Assembly (NCBI RefSeq): GCF_001292625.1
Contig: NZ_LAJH01000021.1
Coordinates: forward strand, 62,001-126,000
Length of the DNA stretch: 64,000 bases
Direction: 5' to 3'
DNA from: Shimia sp. SK013
GTDB taxonomy: Bacteria; Pseudomonadota; Alphaproteobacteria; Rhodobacterales; Rhodobacteraceae
The notes below the pieces were generated by a model. It was not told the DNA's origin, did no database searches, and worked only from the letters and a program-made list of their open reading frames with translations. The position numbers and the translations under genes are program-made. How positions within the stretch are numbered: the first letter of the stretch is position 1; each line of letters begins with the position of its first letter. Shown here one piece after another: positions 33,427 through 42,108 of the stretch.

Positions 33427-34539
33427 TTAGCGCACGACGAACTCCGCATGCAGAGCACCGGCCGCTTTTATGGACTTGAGGATGTCGATCATGTCATGCG
33501 GCGCAACGCCAAGCGCGTTTAGTCCGGCAATCACCTCAGACAACGACGTGCCGCCGGCCACTTCCGCGAGGCCCGTGCCTTCGCCTTTGTCGATCTCGGC
33601 ATCAGTGCGCGGCACCACAATGGTTTGACCGTTCGCAAAAGGGTTGGGTTGCACGACCAAGGGCTGTTCCTGAATGCGCAGGGTCAAGTTGCCTTGCGAC
33701 ACCGCGACCCGTGAAATCCGTACGTCCTCGCCCATAACAATGGTGCCCGACCGTTGATCTACCACCACTCGTGCCTTGCGTTCCGGCGCAACCAGAATGT
33801 TTTCAATTTGTCCAAGCGCATGCGCCGCTGTCGGCTGGCCTGTGCGTTGAATATCGACCTCTACCGTGCCCGCATCTGTCATCAACGCGACTTGGCGGCC
33901 AAAATTTTGGTTGATCGCGTTTTCGATCCGACCGGCAGTGGTAAAATCCGGTTCGCGTAGGGCCAAACGCATGCTGGTCAGCGAGGTGAAATCAAACTCG
34001 ATCTCGCGCTCGACGCGCGCACCCGACGGAATAACGCCAGCGGTTGGAACACCTTGCACCACACCGCCGCCATCACCCTGTGCAGCAATGCCGCCAGCAA
34101 TAATTGTGCCCTGTGCCACAGCGTAGATTTCACCGTCAGCAGCGTTCAGGGGCGTCATCACCAGTGTGCCGCCCAACAGGCTCTTGGCGTCACCAATTGC
34201 GGACACAGTCACGTCGATCTGCCCACCAGCCCGTGAAAACGGCGGAAGCGTGGCGGTTACAAAAACCGCAGCCACGTTTTTGGGCCGCAGCTGTTCGCCG
34301 GTCACGTTCACGCCAAGCCGTTCCAGAATGTTGGACATGATTTCTTCGGTGTATGGCGCGTTGCGCAGACTGTCGCCCGTGCCGTTTAGGCCCACAATTA
34401 GACCGTAGCCGACAAGATCGTTGCCGCGCACACCGTCGAAGTTGACCAGATCCTTTATGCGAATTTCGTTCGCCATAACCAGTGAAGGCAAAAGGATCAG
34501 CGCGCTCAATACTTGAGCGACTTTTAGCAGAAGTTTCAT
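33427..34539 (-). CDS. flgI: P-ring protein FlgI
   Basis: A 370-residue periplasmic ring protein with a signal peptide (MKLLLKVAQVLSALILLPSLVMA). Family blocks are RIKDLVNFDGVRGNDLVGYG, ATLPPFSRAGGQIDVTVSAI and GVAPHDMIDILKSIKAAGAL. It polymerises around the rod in the peptidoglycan layer with help from FlgA. The ATG overlaps the flgL stop (TAATG). Confidence 0.96.
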   Translation of the reverse strand: MKLLLKVAQVLSALILLPSLVMANEIRIKDLVNFDGVRGNDLVGYGLIVGLNGTGDSLRNAPYTEEIMSNILERLGVNVTGEQLRPKNVAAVFVTATLPPFSRAGGQIDVTVSAIGDAKSLLGGTLVMTPLNAADGEIYAVAQGTIIAGGIAAQGDGGGVVQGVPTAGVIPSGARVEREIEFDFTSLTSMRLALREPDFTTAGRIENAINQNFGRQVALMTDAGTVEVDIQRTGQPTAAHALGQIENILVAPERKARVVVDQRSGTIVMGEDVRISRVAVSQGNLTLRIQEQPLVVQPNPFANGQTIVVPRTDAEIDKGEGTGLAEVAGGTSLSEVIAGLNALGVAPHDMIDILKSIKAAGALHAEFVVR

Positions 34540-35546
34540 TACATATAATCCATAAAGGACATGCTGTTGAGCCGCGCTGTGATGGTATAAACCATTTCCA
34601 ATTGCAGCTGCACAGCTTGGAATTCGGCGGCAACTTCGGTGGCGTCGACCGTCGCAATATCGTTCCTGGCGATCGAGAAACTGGCGCGAGAGGCGGCGTT
34701 TCCGGTGGCCGCAATTTCGATCCGTTCCTCGGAGTACCCAAGATTGGCGCGTGACTGAATGATAGCGTCCTGATTGGTCAGCATCGCTTTGCCAGACGTG
34801 TCCAGCAACGCCAGTTTGTCGGTGCTGTTCAAGGCAAGACCAGGATCGTTGGCGATGGCTGCAATGGCCGTGTCACGCAACAGTTGACGGATCTCTTCGT
34901 TGTCGGCCTTGATCTGAACCGAAGTGCTTTCGGTTTCGCTCAGCTGGAACGGAGAAATTTGATTGGCCGACCCAAGGTAACCCACTGTTTCGAATCCCCC
35001 ACCCGGCGCCATGAACCAGTCGTCGATCGCGGTGATGACGTCGGTCATAGTGACTGATCCGGCCACGGCAGCGGACAGATGGGTCATCATTTCGCTCGCA
35101 GGGATAGTGGCCGCTCCGTCGGTTGCAGCCCCGGCAAACAACGACTTGTCAGCCGAACGACCGTTCAGGGTGTCGACCATCGACTCAAAGTCCTGCATCG
35201 CCATATCGCTGGCAGTCGTGGCGGCTCCGGCGGTCCCGCTGCTGACCGTGGTAATCAACGAGTTGGCCAGATTGGCCGACATGGAATGCAAGCGGTCCAG
35301 ATTGGCCTGCATCGCGCCTGTGAAAAGCTTGGCGTCCAGAGTTGATTGGTCATAGCTGTCCAGCACGGTCAATTGGCGCTCGATGTCATTTAGTGCGCGA
35401 AAGTCGCCGCCAACCGATGCCCCAATGTCCGATTTCAGCCCGGACGCCAGCTCTTGCCCAAGCCGATTGAAATCACTTTTGACCGACGTCATTTGGTTTT
35501 GCATCGCCAGATGCCGTGCCAACGTTCCAAGTCCTGCAACTGCCAT
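34539..35546 (-). CDS. flgL: Hook-filament junction protein FlgL
   Basis: A 335-residue flagellin-like junction protein. The N-terminal helix is HLAMQNQMTSVKSDFNRLGQ and the C-terminal helix VAAEFQAVQLQLEMVYTITA. It connects FlgK to the filament. It is more divergent than FlgK, but order and flagellin-like ends support the call. Three bases separate it from flgK. Confidence 0.88.
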   Translation of the reverse strand: MAVAGLGTLARHLAMQNQMTSVKSDFNRLGQELASGLKSDIGASVGGDFRALNDIERQLTVLDSYDQSTLDAKLFTGAMQANLDRLHSMSANLANSLITTVSSGTAGAATTASDMAMQDFESMVDTLNGRSADKSLFAGAATDGAATIPASEMMTHLSAAVAGSVTMTDVITAIDDWFMAPGGGFETVGYLGSANQISPFQLSETESTSVQIKADNEEIRQLLRDTAIAAIANDPGLALNSTDKLALLDTSGKAMLTNQDAIIQSRANLGYSEERIEIAATGNAASRASFSIARNDIATVDATEVAAEFQAVQLQLEMVYTITARLNSMSFMDYM

Positions 35547-35549
35547 GGT

Positions 35550-36998
35550 TTAGATCCCCAATATCGTGGCCATCATTTCGTCCACGGCCTGAATAATTTT
35601 TGCATTCGCGGTATAGGCCTGCTCGATGAGCATAAGGTTTTGCATTTCGGTATCTGTGTCGACGCCTTGTGCCAACTCCATGGACACAAGAGTGTCTTGT
35701 TGCGCAGCCGCAAATGTCAGTTCCGAGTCGCTGGTGACACGGTTTGTGGTGTAGGACGAATGCAGGTTGCCAAACATTTCGGACATGCTGACGGCCTTGG
35801 AACCCAATGCGCCAGATCCCGGCACGGTTGATGTTTGAACAACATCCACCAGATTGGTCAGCACGCTGTTGTCACCCACATCACCCGGTGCTGCCGCGCC
35901 CAGCCCGTCGCGCAGACGCCAATACTCTTCCGCGCCGTCTGGTGACACCAAACCATTGATATCCAGTCGCCCGGCCAGGCCTACTTCGTTGGCAGGATCA
36001 AAGGCTGCCCCACCATCAGTAAAGAGGCCAGGATCACCGGCGGCAAGTGTCGGGTCTGCGCCACTGTTCTGAAAACGATCCACAAGGTCGCGTGCGATGG
36101 CATCCAACTCGGCCTGCGCGGTCACGGTATGTTCGTCACGCACTTGGAATTGAGCCGCCAGTTTTCCGCCAGCCAATGGGCCCCGATCCGAATCGGTGCT
36201 GAGAGCCTGGCCGTTGATGCTCAGGCCAGACAAAAGTCCATTGCCCTGTGTCATATGAGGCATGATCGTCGGCGTCGGTGAGAACTCGATTTCGTAGGCT
36301 TTGCCGTCCAAAAGTGTTGCACCGTTTGAGGAATAAAGCGCCAATCCTCCGTTGTCGCGTTCCATAGTGCGTACAGGCACGATCTCGTTGATCTGGTCGA
36401 TCACCTGTTGGCGCTGGTCCATCAAGGTTGCAGTGTCTTTGCCTTGCACGGCAGCCTGCGAAATCTTTTTGTTCAGGGTTTCGGTCTGTGACAGCAGTCC
36501 GTTCAATCCATCGACCATCTTTCCAATTTCGGAATCGGCCTGCTCGCGCATGTCTTTTATGCCATTGGCGGATGTATTAATTGACTGCGCCAACATGGAG
36601 GCGCGATCTGCCACGCTCTGTAAGCGCACGTCGCTTTCGGGCCCGCCTGTCGCAGAAATAAGCGCCGCTTCGAATGCCGAAAATGTGCCGGACAGACTGG
36701 AGCTTTGATCGGGTGTACCGACCAGCGATTCGAGGCGTGTATAAAACGCGTTAGTAACGCCGGCCTGACCGGCATCTGCATCTGCAGTCCGCCGTTCCGC
36801 CAGCAAAACTGGATCGGAATGACGGATGACCCCGTTTGTCAAAACGCCGCCAGTGTAGCCGTTGCTTGCCACCGACAAACTGCGCACGGAATACCCTTGC
36901 GTCATTGCGTTGGCGATATTGTGGGATGTGACGTGCGCATTTCTGGACGCGGCCGAAAGGCCGGACATAGCGTTTGTCAGGGCTCCTGAAAGACTCAT
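35550..36998 (-). CDS. flgK: Hook-filament junction protein FlgK
   Basis: A 482-residue FlgK, somewhat shorter than the enteric form (about 547). The N-terminus is SGLSAASRNAHVTSHNIANA, with LLSQTETLNKKISQAAVQGK in the coiled part, and the C-terminus is AYTANAKIIQAVDEMMATIL. First junction protein on the hook, probably a FlgN client. Confidence 0.94.
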   Translation of the reverse strand: MSLSGALTNAMSGLSAASRNAHVTSHNIANAMTQGYSVRSLSVASNGYTGGVLTNGVIRHSDPVLLAERRTADADAGQAGVTNAFYTRLESLVGTPDQSSSLSGTFSAFEAALISATGGPESDVRLQSVADRASMLAQSINTSANGIKDMREQADSEIGKMVDGLNGLLSQTETLNKKISQAAVQGKDTATLMDQRQQVIDQINEIVPVRTMERDNGGLALYSSNGATLLDGKAYEIEFSPTPTIMPHMTQGNGLLSGLSINGQALSTDSDRGPLAGGKLAAQFQVRDEHTVTAQAELDAIARDLVDRFQNSGADPTLAAGDPGLFTDGGAAFDPANEVGLAGRLDINGLVSPDGAEEYWRLRDGLGAAAPGDVGDNSVLTNLVDVVQTSTVPGSGALGSKAVSMSEMFGNLHSSYTTNRVTSDSELTFAAAQQDTLVSMELAQGVDTDTEMQNLMLIEQAYTANAKIIQAVDEMMATILGI

Positions 36999-37037
36999 GA
37001 TTGCCTCCTGCAGTAAATTCAGCCGCGTTTGTTGTTA

Positions 37038-38345
37038 TCAGCGTTTGATGTTGGTGGTTTCCTGCAACATCTCGTCCACTGTCTGAATGATCTTCGCGTT
37101 TGAGCTATAGGCCCGCTGGGTCTGGATCAGATCCGTTAGCTCTTGGGCGACATCCGTGGCAGACGATTCGCGCGCATAAGAGACAACTTCACCGGTCGGA
37201 CCAGTGCCCGCGTCCCACAGATAGAAAGAGCCACTTTCGTTGGTGGGTACATAGGTGCCGTAGTTCAACGAGGTCATGCCGTTCGGGTTGGCCATATCCA
37301 CCAGCGGAACCTGAGCAATCGTTTTGGTGATGCCCGTGCTGTAATAGGCGTGCACCATACCGTTCGCATCAACTTCGACTGACGTCATAGTGCCGACGGG
37401 TGAGCCGTCGTTTTCGATCGTAAGCGGTGCAAAATCATATCCAAGTTGCGTCAAACCGCCTGTGCCGCCAATTTCCCCGATGTTCAACTCCAGAGGGCCA
37501 CCAGCCACAGTCAAAATCGAATTGCCAGTGAGAGGATCATATGCACCACCAGTCACCGTGGTCACAGCAGCAAGTGAACCACCAGACGTTCGGCTGTCAT
37601 CAAAAGTCAGGTTGAATTCCCCCACAACCGCGCCACCGGAGGCGCTGTCGGTGACAACCATGGTCCATTGGTTCGTCGCCGGGGCACCGGCGGCGGCGAC
37701 TACCGGCGTGAACGAGATATCCAAGGTTTCAGAGAATCCAAGGTTGCCGAAGTATTCAACACTCATTGAGTGTGGCGTGCCGGCTGCACCTTCCTCAGTG
37801 TCAATTGCTGGCAGGTTAATTCCCAGTTGCAGACTTGTTGTCGGAGAGCCCACCAGAGACGTGGACGACAAGCGGACTGGTTCCAGCGAATCAGAGGAGG
37901 TTCGCGGATAATTCGGTATCGAGCCATCGGAATTCGCGGGCCAGCCCAACAATGTCAGACCCGTGTCCGACACAAGATATCCCTGCGCATCAGGAAGGAA
38001 AGACCCGGTGCTGGTCAGCATCATGGTCGGATTGGTCACATTGGCGTTGATTTCGGTCGAAGACGCCACTGGCAGAAATCCGCGACCGTTCAGCGCCAGA
38101 TCTGTCGCGCTGGAGGTCGACACCAGGGAGCCACCTTCGGTGATCAGGCGGTTGGTCGTCGCTTTCACACCGCCTGCGGAATAGGCTCCGCCGCCGTTCC
38201 CTGTCACCATCGAGTGAAAATCAGTCGAAGCGCGGCGATACCCATAGGTACCCGAGTTGGAAATGTTGTCGGAAATCGCGCTAAGTTTTGTTGAGTTCGC
38301 CGCGAGGCCTGCGACGCCCGCATTGAGCGAGGATGAAAGTGACAT
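37038..38345 (-). CDS. flgE: Flagellar hook protein FlgE
   Basis: A 435-residue hook subunit. N-terminus: SSLNAGVAGLAANSTKLSAI, then SDNISNSGTYGYRRASTDFH. C-terminus: QELTDLIQTQRAYSSNAKII, then QTVDEMLQETTNIKR. It forms the universal joint. First gene of the flgE-flgK-flgL-flgI operon, with a CtrA-like box upstream. Confidence 0.95.
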   Translation of the reverse strand: MSLSSSLNAGVAGLAANSTKLSAISDNISNSGTYGYRRASTDFHSMVTGNGGGAYSAGGVKATTNRLITEGGSLVSTSSATDLALNGRGFLPVASSTEINANVTNPTMMLTSTGSFLPDAQGYLVSDTGLTLLGWPANSDGSIPNYPRTSSDSLEPVRLSSTSLVGSPTTSLQLGINLPAIDTEEGAAGTPHSMSVEYFGNLGFSETLDISFTPVVAAAGAPATNQWTMVVTDSASGGAVVGEFNLTFDDSRTSGGSLAAVTTVTGGAYDPLTGNSILTVAGGPLELNIGEIGGTGGLTQLGYDFAPLTIENDGSPVGTMTSVEVDANGMVHAYYSTGITKTIAQVPLVDMANPNGMTSLNYGTYVPTNESGSFYLWDAGTGPTGEVVSYARESSATDVAQELTDLIQTQRAYSSNAKIIQTVDEMLQETTNIKR

Positions 38346-38395
38346 GATACGCCTTTCTGCTGTAACCGTTTAGATCGGTGATAGAACGAACGCGA

Positions 38396-38410
38396 TTAAC
38401 AGCCTGCTAA
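38396..38410. promoter_or_regulatory. CtrA-like box upstream of flgE
   Basis: TTAA-N7-CTAA on the plus strand (TTAG-N7-TTAA on the minus strand), 51 bases before the flgE start. Confidence 0.45.
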
Positions 38411-38438
38411 CGGATAAAATCTTACCGGATTAAACTCG

Positions 38439-39257
38439 TCACTCGCGCAACAGAATGATCTCAATCCGGTTGTTGCGCACGTCTCGGGGTTTGTTTGAAA
38501 TCAGCTCACGGTCGGCATGTCCAACAACCCGACGCAGCCGTCGTGGGTTGACGCCATCGCTCTGCAGCATGCCGCGCACAGCCTGCGCGCGGCCGGCCGA
38601 CATGTCCCATACTTTGGTTTCTCGTTGAATGATCGGCTCGGAACGCACATGGCCTTCGATCGCGATGTCGCTAGCGACCATTTCTGAAGCTCTCGCAATG
38701 ATTTCAACGAGATCCTCCATAATCGGCATGGGTATCGCGGTGCCGTCCACAAACAGCGGCTGGTCTTCTGCGGCAAAAAGCTCGATCACCAAACCCTCGT
38801 CCGTCAAACGTGTCACCACGTGTTTTTTTGTGTTGTCTGTTAAGAAGCTCTCGCCGCCGCCGCCCATGAGATAATCTTCAACCTCGGCGAGTTTTTCCTG
38901 GAGCCGAAACGCAAGGTCCTCGGACGGTTCCGTGCCAGGGGTGCCAGTGAGCTGGGTTGGCAATCCGCCGCGCCCCGAGCGGGACAGAATCTGCTCTTCG
39001 GAGATATTTTTACCGCCAAACATGTGGCTGCCGCCACCAGAGATTCGGTTCAGAGGAATCGTGGGGCTAAAGAATTCCGCGAGCCCAAGGCGTTGCTCTT
39101 CCGATGTAGCGTTGATCAGCCACATCAACAGGAAAAACGCCATCATTGCGGTCACAAAATCCGCATAAGCGATCTTCCAGGCGCCGCCATGGTGCCCGCC
39201 AGCGGCGATAACCTTCTTGCGTTTGATGATGATTGGCCTGTTGGAATTGTCTGCCAT
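38439..39257 (-). CDS. motB: Flagellar motor stator protein MotB
   Basis: A 272-residue stator subunit. The basic N-terminus is followed by one membrane helix with the proton-carrying aspartate D33 (KIAYADFVTAMMAFFLLMWL). The C-terminal OmpA-like domain anchors it to peptidoglycan (MSAGRAQAVRGMLQSDGVNP, VVGHADREL). The ATG at 39257 is chosen; ten upstream codons are open but not family-like. It stands apart from motA. Confidence 0.95.
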   Translation of the reverse strand: MADNSNRPIIIKRKKVIAAGGHHGGAWKIAYADFVTAMMAFFLLMWLINATSEEQRLGLAEFFSPTIPLNRISGGGSHMFGGKNISEEQILSRSGRGGLPTQLTGTPGTEPSEDLAFRLQEKLAEVEDYLMGGGGESFLTDNTKKHVVTRLTDEGLVIELFAAEDQPLFVDGTAIPMPIMEDLVEIIARASEMVASDIAIEGHVRSEPIIQRETKVWDMSAGRAQAVRGMLQSDGVNPRRLRRVVGHADRELISNKPRDVRNNRIEIILLRE

Positions 39258-39303
39258 CTGTCTACCTGCTTGCACATGCAGGATCACATTTAGAGTCGAG
39301 GCA

Positions 39304-39318
39304 TTACCCCAGCCTTAA
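39304..39318. promoter_or_regulatory. CtrA-like box upstream of motB
   Basis: TTAC-CCCAGCC-TTAA, one mismatch to TTAA-N7-TTAA, 47 bases before the motB start. Confidence 0.4.
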
Positions 39319-39341
39319 TGAGAGTCATATTTCGTGAGTGA

Positions 39342-40085
39342 TTAACCTTCTTTCTCAGCGGGCTCCGAAGAATGTGCCAAGGCCCGGCGCAACTGCTGCA
39401 TGACTTCTGTGCGAGGTAGCCCCGCAGGGATGGGCGGCAGCACATCCACTGTGATTGTCCCTGGAAATTTCAATGCAGTGTCAGAAGGCCAGCAATGGCC
39501 GGACGCAACTCGCACCGGCACCAAGGGCGCTTTGGCCAATTGGTACAAAACACCAACACCCGATTGCAGTGTGTCCGCCCCTTCCGCACGGCGGGTGCCA
39601 GTTGGAAAAATCAACAAGTTACGCCCGGCCGCCACCGTTTCGGCCCCGTTGCGGAACCCTTCGCGCATGCCGTCACCGCCACCGACGCGTGCCACTGGAA
39701 TGTGACCCAATTTGCGGGTCAGCGGCCCAAAGACCGGGAATGAAAAGATCTCTTCTTTTGCGTACATCACAGGTCGGTTCAGCAGGTATTGAAAGTGCAA
39801 AGTCTCCCATGTGCTTTCATGCTGAGACGCGATCAAAACCGCCCCCTTCGGCAGGTTTTCCAGCCCGCTGACACGATAGGTTATGCCGCAAATATATCGC
39901 AATGCGACGCCCTGAATTTTCAAGTACACCATGCAAACGCGAAACACTGCGCGTTCGGGCAGAACTATTAGCGGAAAAACCAGCAAAAACGGCAGGGCCA
40001 GCGCAAACGAGACGCCGTAAAACACTGCCGTCCGCACGTAGTCTATAAAACGCGCCGCAGGAGGCAGAGGTGCTTCCGGGGTCAT
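39342..40085 (-). CDS. plsC: 1-acyl-sn-glycerol-3-phosphate acyltransferase
   Basis: A 247-residue membrane acyltransferase with an N-terminal hydrophobic stretch (GVSFALALPFLLVFPLIVL). The catalytic motif is ASQHESTWETLHF, an HX4E variant of HX4D, followed by the phosphate-binding FPTGTRRAEGA and the block PLVPVRVASGHCWPSD. It adds the second acyl chain to make phosphatidic acid. HX4E forms occur in a known subgroup, so it is probably active. The start ATG at 40085 has GGAG upstream. Divergent from tamA. Confidence 0.87.
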   Translation of the reverse strand: MTPEAPLPPAARFIDYVRTAVFYGVSFALALPFLLVFPLIVLPERAVFRVCMVYLKIQGVALRYICGITYRVSGLENLPKGAVLIASQHESTWETLHFQYLLNRPVMYAKEEIFSFPVFGPLTRKLGHIPVARVGGGDGMREGFRNGAETVAAGRNLLIFPTGTRRAEGADTLQSGVGVLYQLAKAPLVPVRVASGHCWPSDTALKFPGTITVDVLPPIPAGLPRTEVMQQLRRALAHSSEPAEKEG

Positions 40086-40269
40086 TCACACTCCTTTTCT
40101 GCGCGGGATCTCTGCACCTTTCGGCGCTCCGCATCTGTGGGCGCGGCACAAAGGCCCGTTGCCTTTGTTATGATCAATCACAAGCGCAACGGCTAGAGCG
40201 AATTTCGATGGCATTTGCGCTGGCTGCGTGGCACGATCAATCAGAGCGCAGCGTGAAGGTTTTTGGCGG

Positions 40270-42108
40270 ATGACAGGACGGGCAGGTGAGAACCGAATCT
40301 CTTTGCGCGCACGCCGTCGGCACCCAGTCTTGTCTTTTTGGTGGGCCATCGCATGCGCCACGACATTCGCGGCTGGGCAGGTTTGGGCGTTTGACGTCAA
40401 ACTGACAGGCATTGCCGAAGACATTCCCCTTAAAGACAGCTTATCGGCCGGATCCCTGGTTTTTCAGGCGCAGTCCGAAAATATGACCGACGGTCAAGAT
40501 ATCGTCGCGGCGGCGCAGGCCGACTATCGGCGGCTGATCGGTATTCTATATGAAGCCGGCTATTTCGGCCCGACAATCCGTATCCGTGTTGATGGCCGAG
40601 AGGCCGCCGAGATTTCGCCATTTGCCGAAATCACCACGGTCCAACAGGTCGAACTGAACATCGCCACCGGTCCACAATTTCTCTTTGGCACAGCGCAAGT
40701 TGTGCCGCTCGCCGCAGAGACGCAGTTGCCGGAGGCGTTCCAACGTGGCCGACCTGCATCGGTTTCGGCAATCGAAAACGCTGCCCGGTCCGCGGTGGAT
40801 GGGTGGCGGGATCAAGGCCACGCCAAGGCGCAGATTGTGGATCAATCTATCACCGCAAACCACCGCGCCGCGGAGCTTGACGCTCAAGTCGACGTCGAAC
40901 CGGGGCCGGAACTTAGCTTTGGCACGCTAATCTACGAAGGCGGTTCTGATGTGCGCGACGAACGCGTGCGCCGGATTGCCGATTTGCCAACCGGCGAGAA
41001 GTTTAGCCCCGCAGAGGCCCGCCGCGTGGCCACCCGTCTTCGCCGCACTGGCACATTCCGAGCGGTTGATCTTCGCGAGGGCGAGACGCCAAATCCGGAT
41101 GGATCCTTGGACATGCACCTGACACTGGTGGATGACAAAAAGCGTCGCATCGGGTTCGGCGCCGAACTCGAAAGCCGCGATGGCCTTAGCCTGTCGGCGT
41201 TCTGGATGCACCGCAACCTGTTTGGCGGCGCCGAAAATTTGCGCTTTGACGCAGCCATCGAAGGCATTGGTGCACAAAGTGGTGGTACGGATTTTCGCAT
41301 CGGTACGCTGTATTCTCGCCCCGCCACGCTTGATCCCAACACTGAATTGACGATTGGGTTCGAAATCAAACAAGAAGATGAACCGCTTTATTTCCTGCGT
41401 CAGGTAGGTTCCGCGGTGTCTTTGCGCCGCGTCCATTCCGAGCGGTTCGAGACCGAGATTGGTCTGGCCTTTGCCATCTCGGAGGTCGACGACAATTTCG
41501 GCAATCGCCATTTCTCAATCTACGGCCTGCCGGTTCGGATGAAATACGACGCTCGTGACGATATCGCTGACCCGACACGTGGCTACTTCCTCAGCGCCAC
41601 AGCCTTTCCATACCTCGGCTATTCGGATGCCACCAACGGCTTGATGCTGACGGGTGACCTGCGCGGCTATCGCGGCGTGGGCTCTGACAATCAGGTGATT
41701 TTTGCGGGTCGTTTACAAGTCGGGTCAATCATAGGCCCAACCATCCGTGAAACCCCGCCCGATCTGCTGTTCTTTTCCGGCGGCGGCGGAACCGTCCGCG
41801 GGCAACCTTATCAGTCCAACTTTGTCTCGGTTGGCGGCATCGACAGTGGGGGTTTGTCTTTCCTTGGCTTGTCCGGAGAGATGCGCGTCCGTGTGAGCGA
41901 AAAAATCTCCGCCGTGGCGTTTTATGATGCTGGCTTTATTGGAGAGACCTCCAACGTCACCGGCGCCGGAAATTGGCATGCGGGCGCCGGTCTTGGCGCG
42001 CGCTACAACACCGGATTTGGGCCGCTACGCGTTGATCTTGGCTTGCCGGTTTCAGGGGGCACTTCCGGCGGTCCGCAACTCTATATCGGCATAGGGCATG
42101 CATTCTGA
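40270..42108 (+). CDS. tamA: Outer-membrane assembly protein TamA (Omp85 family)
   Basis: About 612 residues. A signal sequence (residues about 20-45, SFWWAIACATTFAAGQVWAF) is followed by three POTRA-like domains to about 290 and a C-terminal Omp85 beta-barrel (LESRDGLSLSAFWMHRNLFG; late motif FFSGGGGTVRGQPYQ with the conserved RGxxY). With TamB it helps place proteins or lipids in the outer membrane. ATG at 40270 is chosen; a GTG at 40228 is possible. It overlaps tamB by one base (TGATG). Confidence 0.92.
   Translation: MTGRAGENRISLRARRRHPVLSFWWAIACATTFAAGQVWAFDVKLTGIAEDIPLKDSLSAGSLVFQAQSENMTDGQDIVAAAQADYRRLIGILYEAGYFGPTIRIRVDGREAAEISPFAEITTVQQVELNIATGPQFLFGTAQVVPLAAETQLPEAFQRGRPASVSAIENAARSAVDGWRDQGHAKAQIVDQSITANHRAAELDAQVDVEPGPELSFGTLIYEGGSDVRDERVRRIADLPTGEKFSPAEARRVATRLRRTGTFRAVDLREGETPNPDGSLDMHLTLVDDKKRRIGFGAELESRDGLSLSAFWMHRNLFGGAENLRFDAAIEGIGAQSGGTDFRIGTLYSRPATLDPNTELTIGFEIKQEDEPLYFLRQVGSAVSLRRVHSERFETEIGLAFAISEVDDNFGNRHFSIYGLPVRMKYDARDDIADPTRGYFLSATAFPYLGYSDATNGLMLTGDLRGYRGVGSDNQVIFAGRLQVGSIIGPTIRETPPDLLFFSGGGGTVRGQPYQSNFVSVGGIDSGGLSFLGLSGEMRVRVSEKISAVAFYDAGFIGETSNVTGAGNWHAGAGLGARYNTGFGPLRVDLGLPVSGGTSGGPQLYIGIGHAF

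Noticed and set aside
37038-38345. Idea that the 435-residue hook protein is FlgG-like
   Set aside because: Length, hook-type central domain and its place before flgK make FlgE far more likely; flgG is at 17056-17841.
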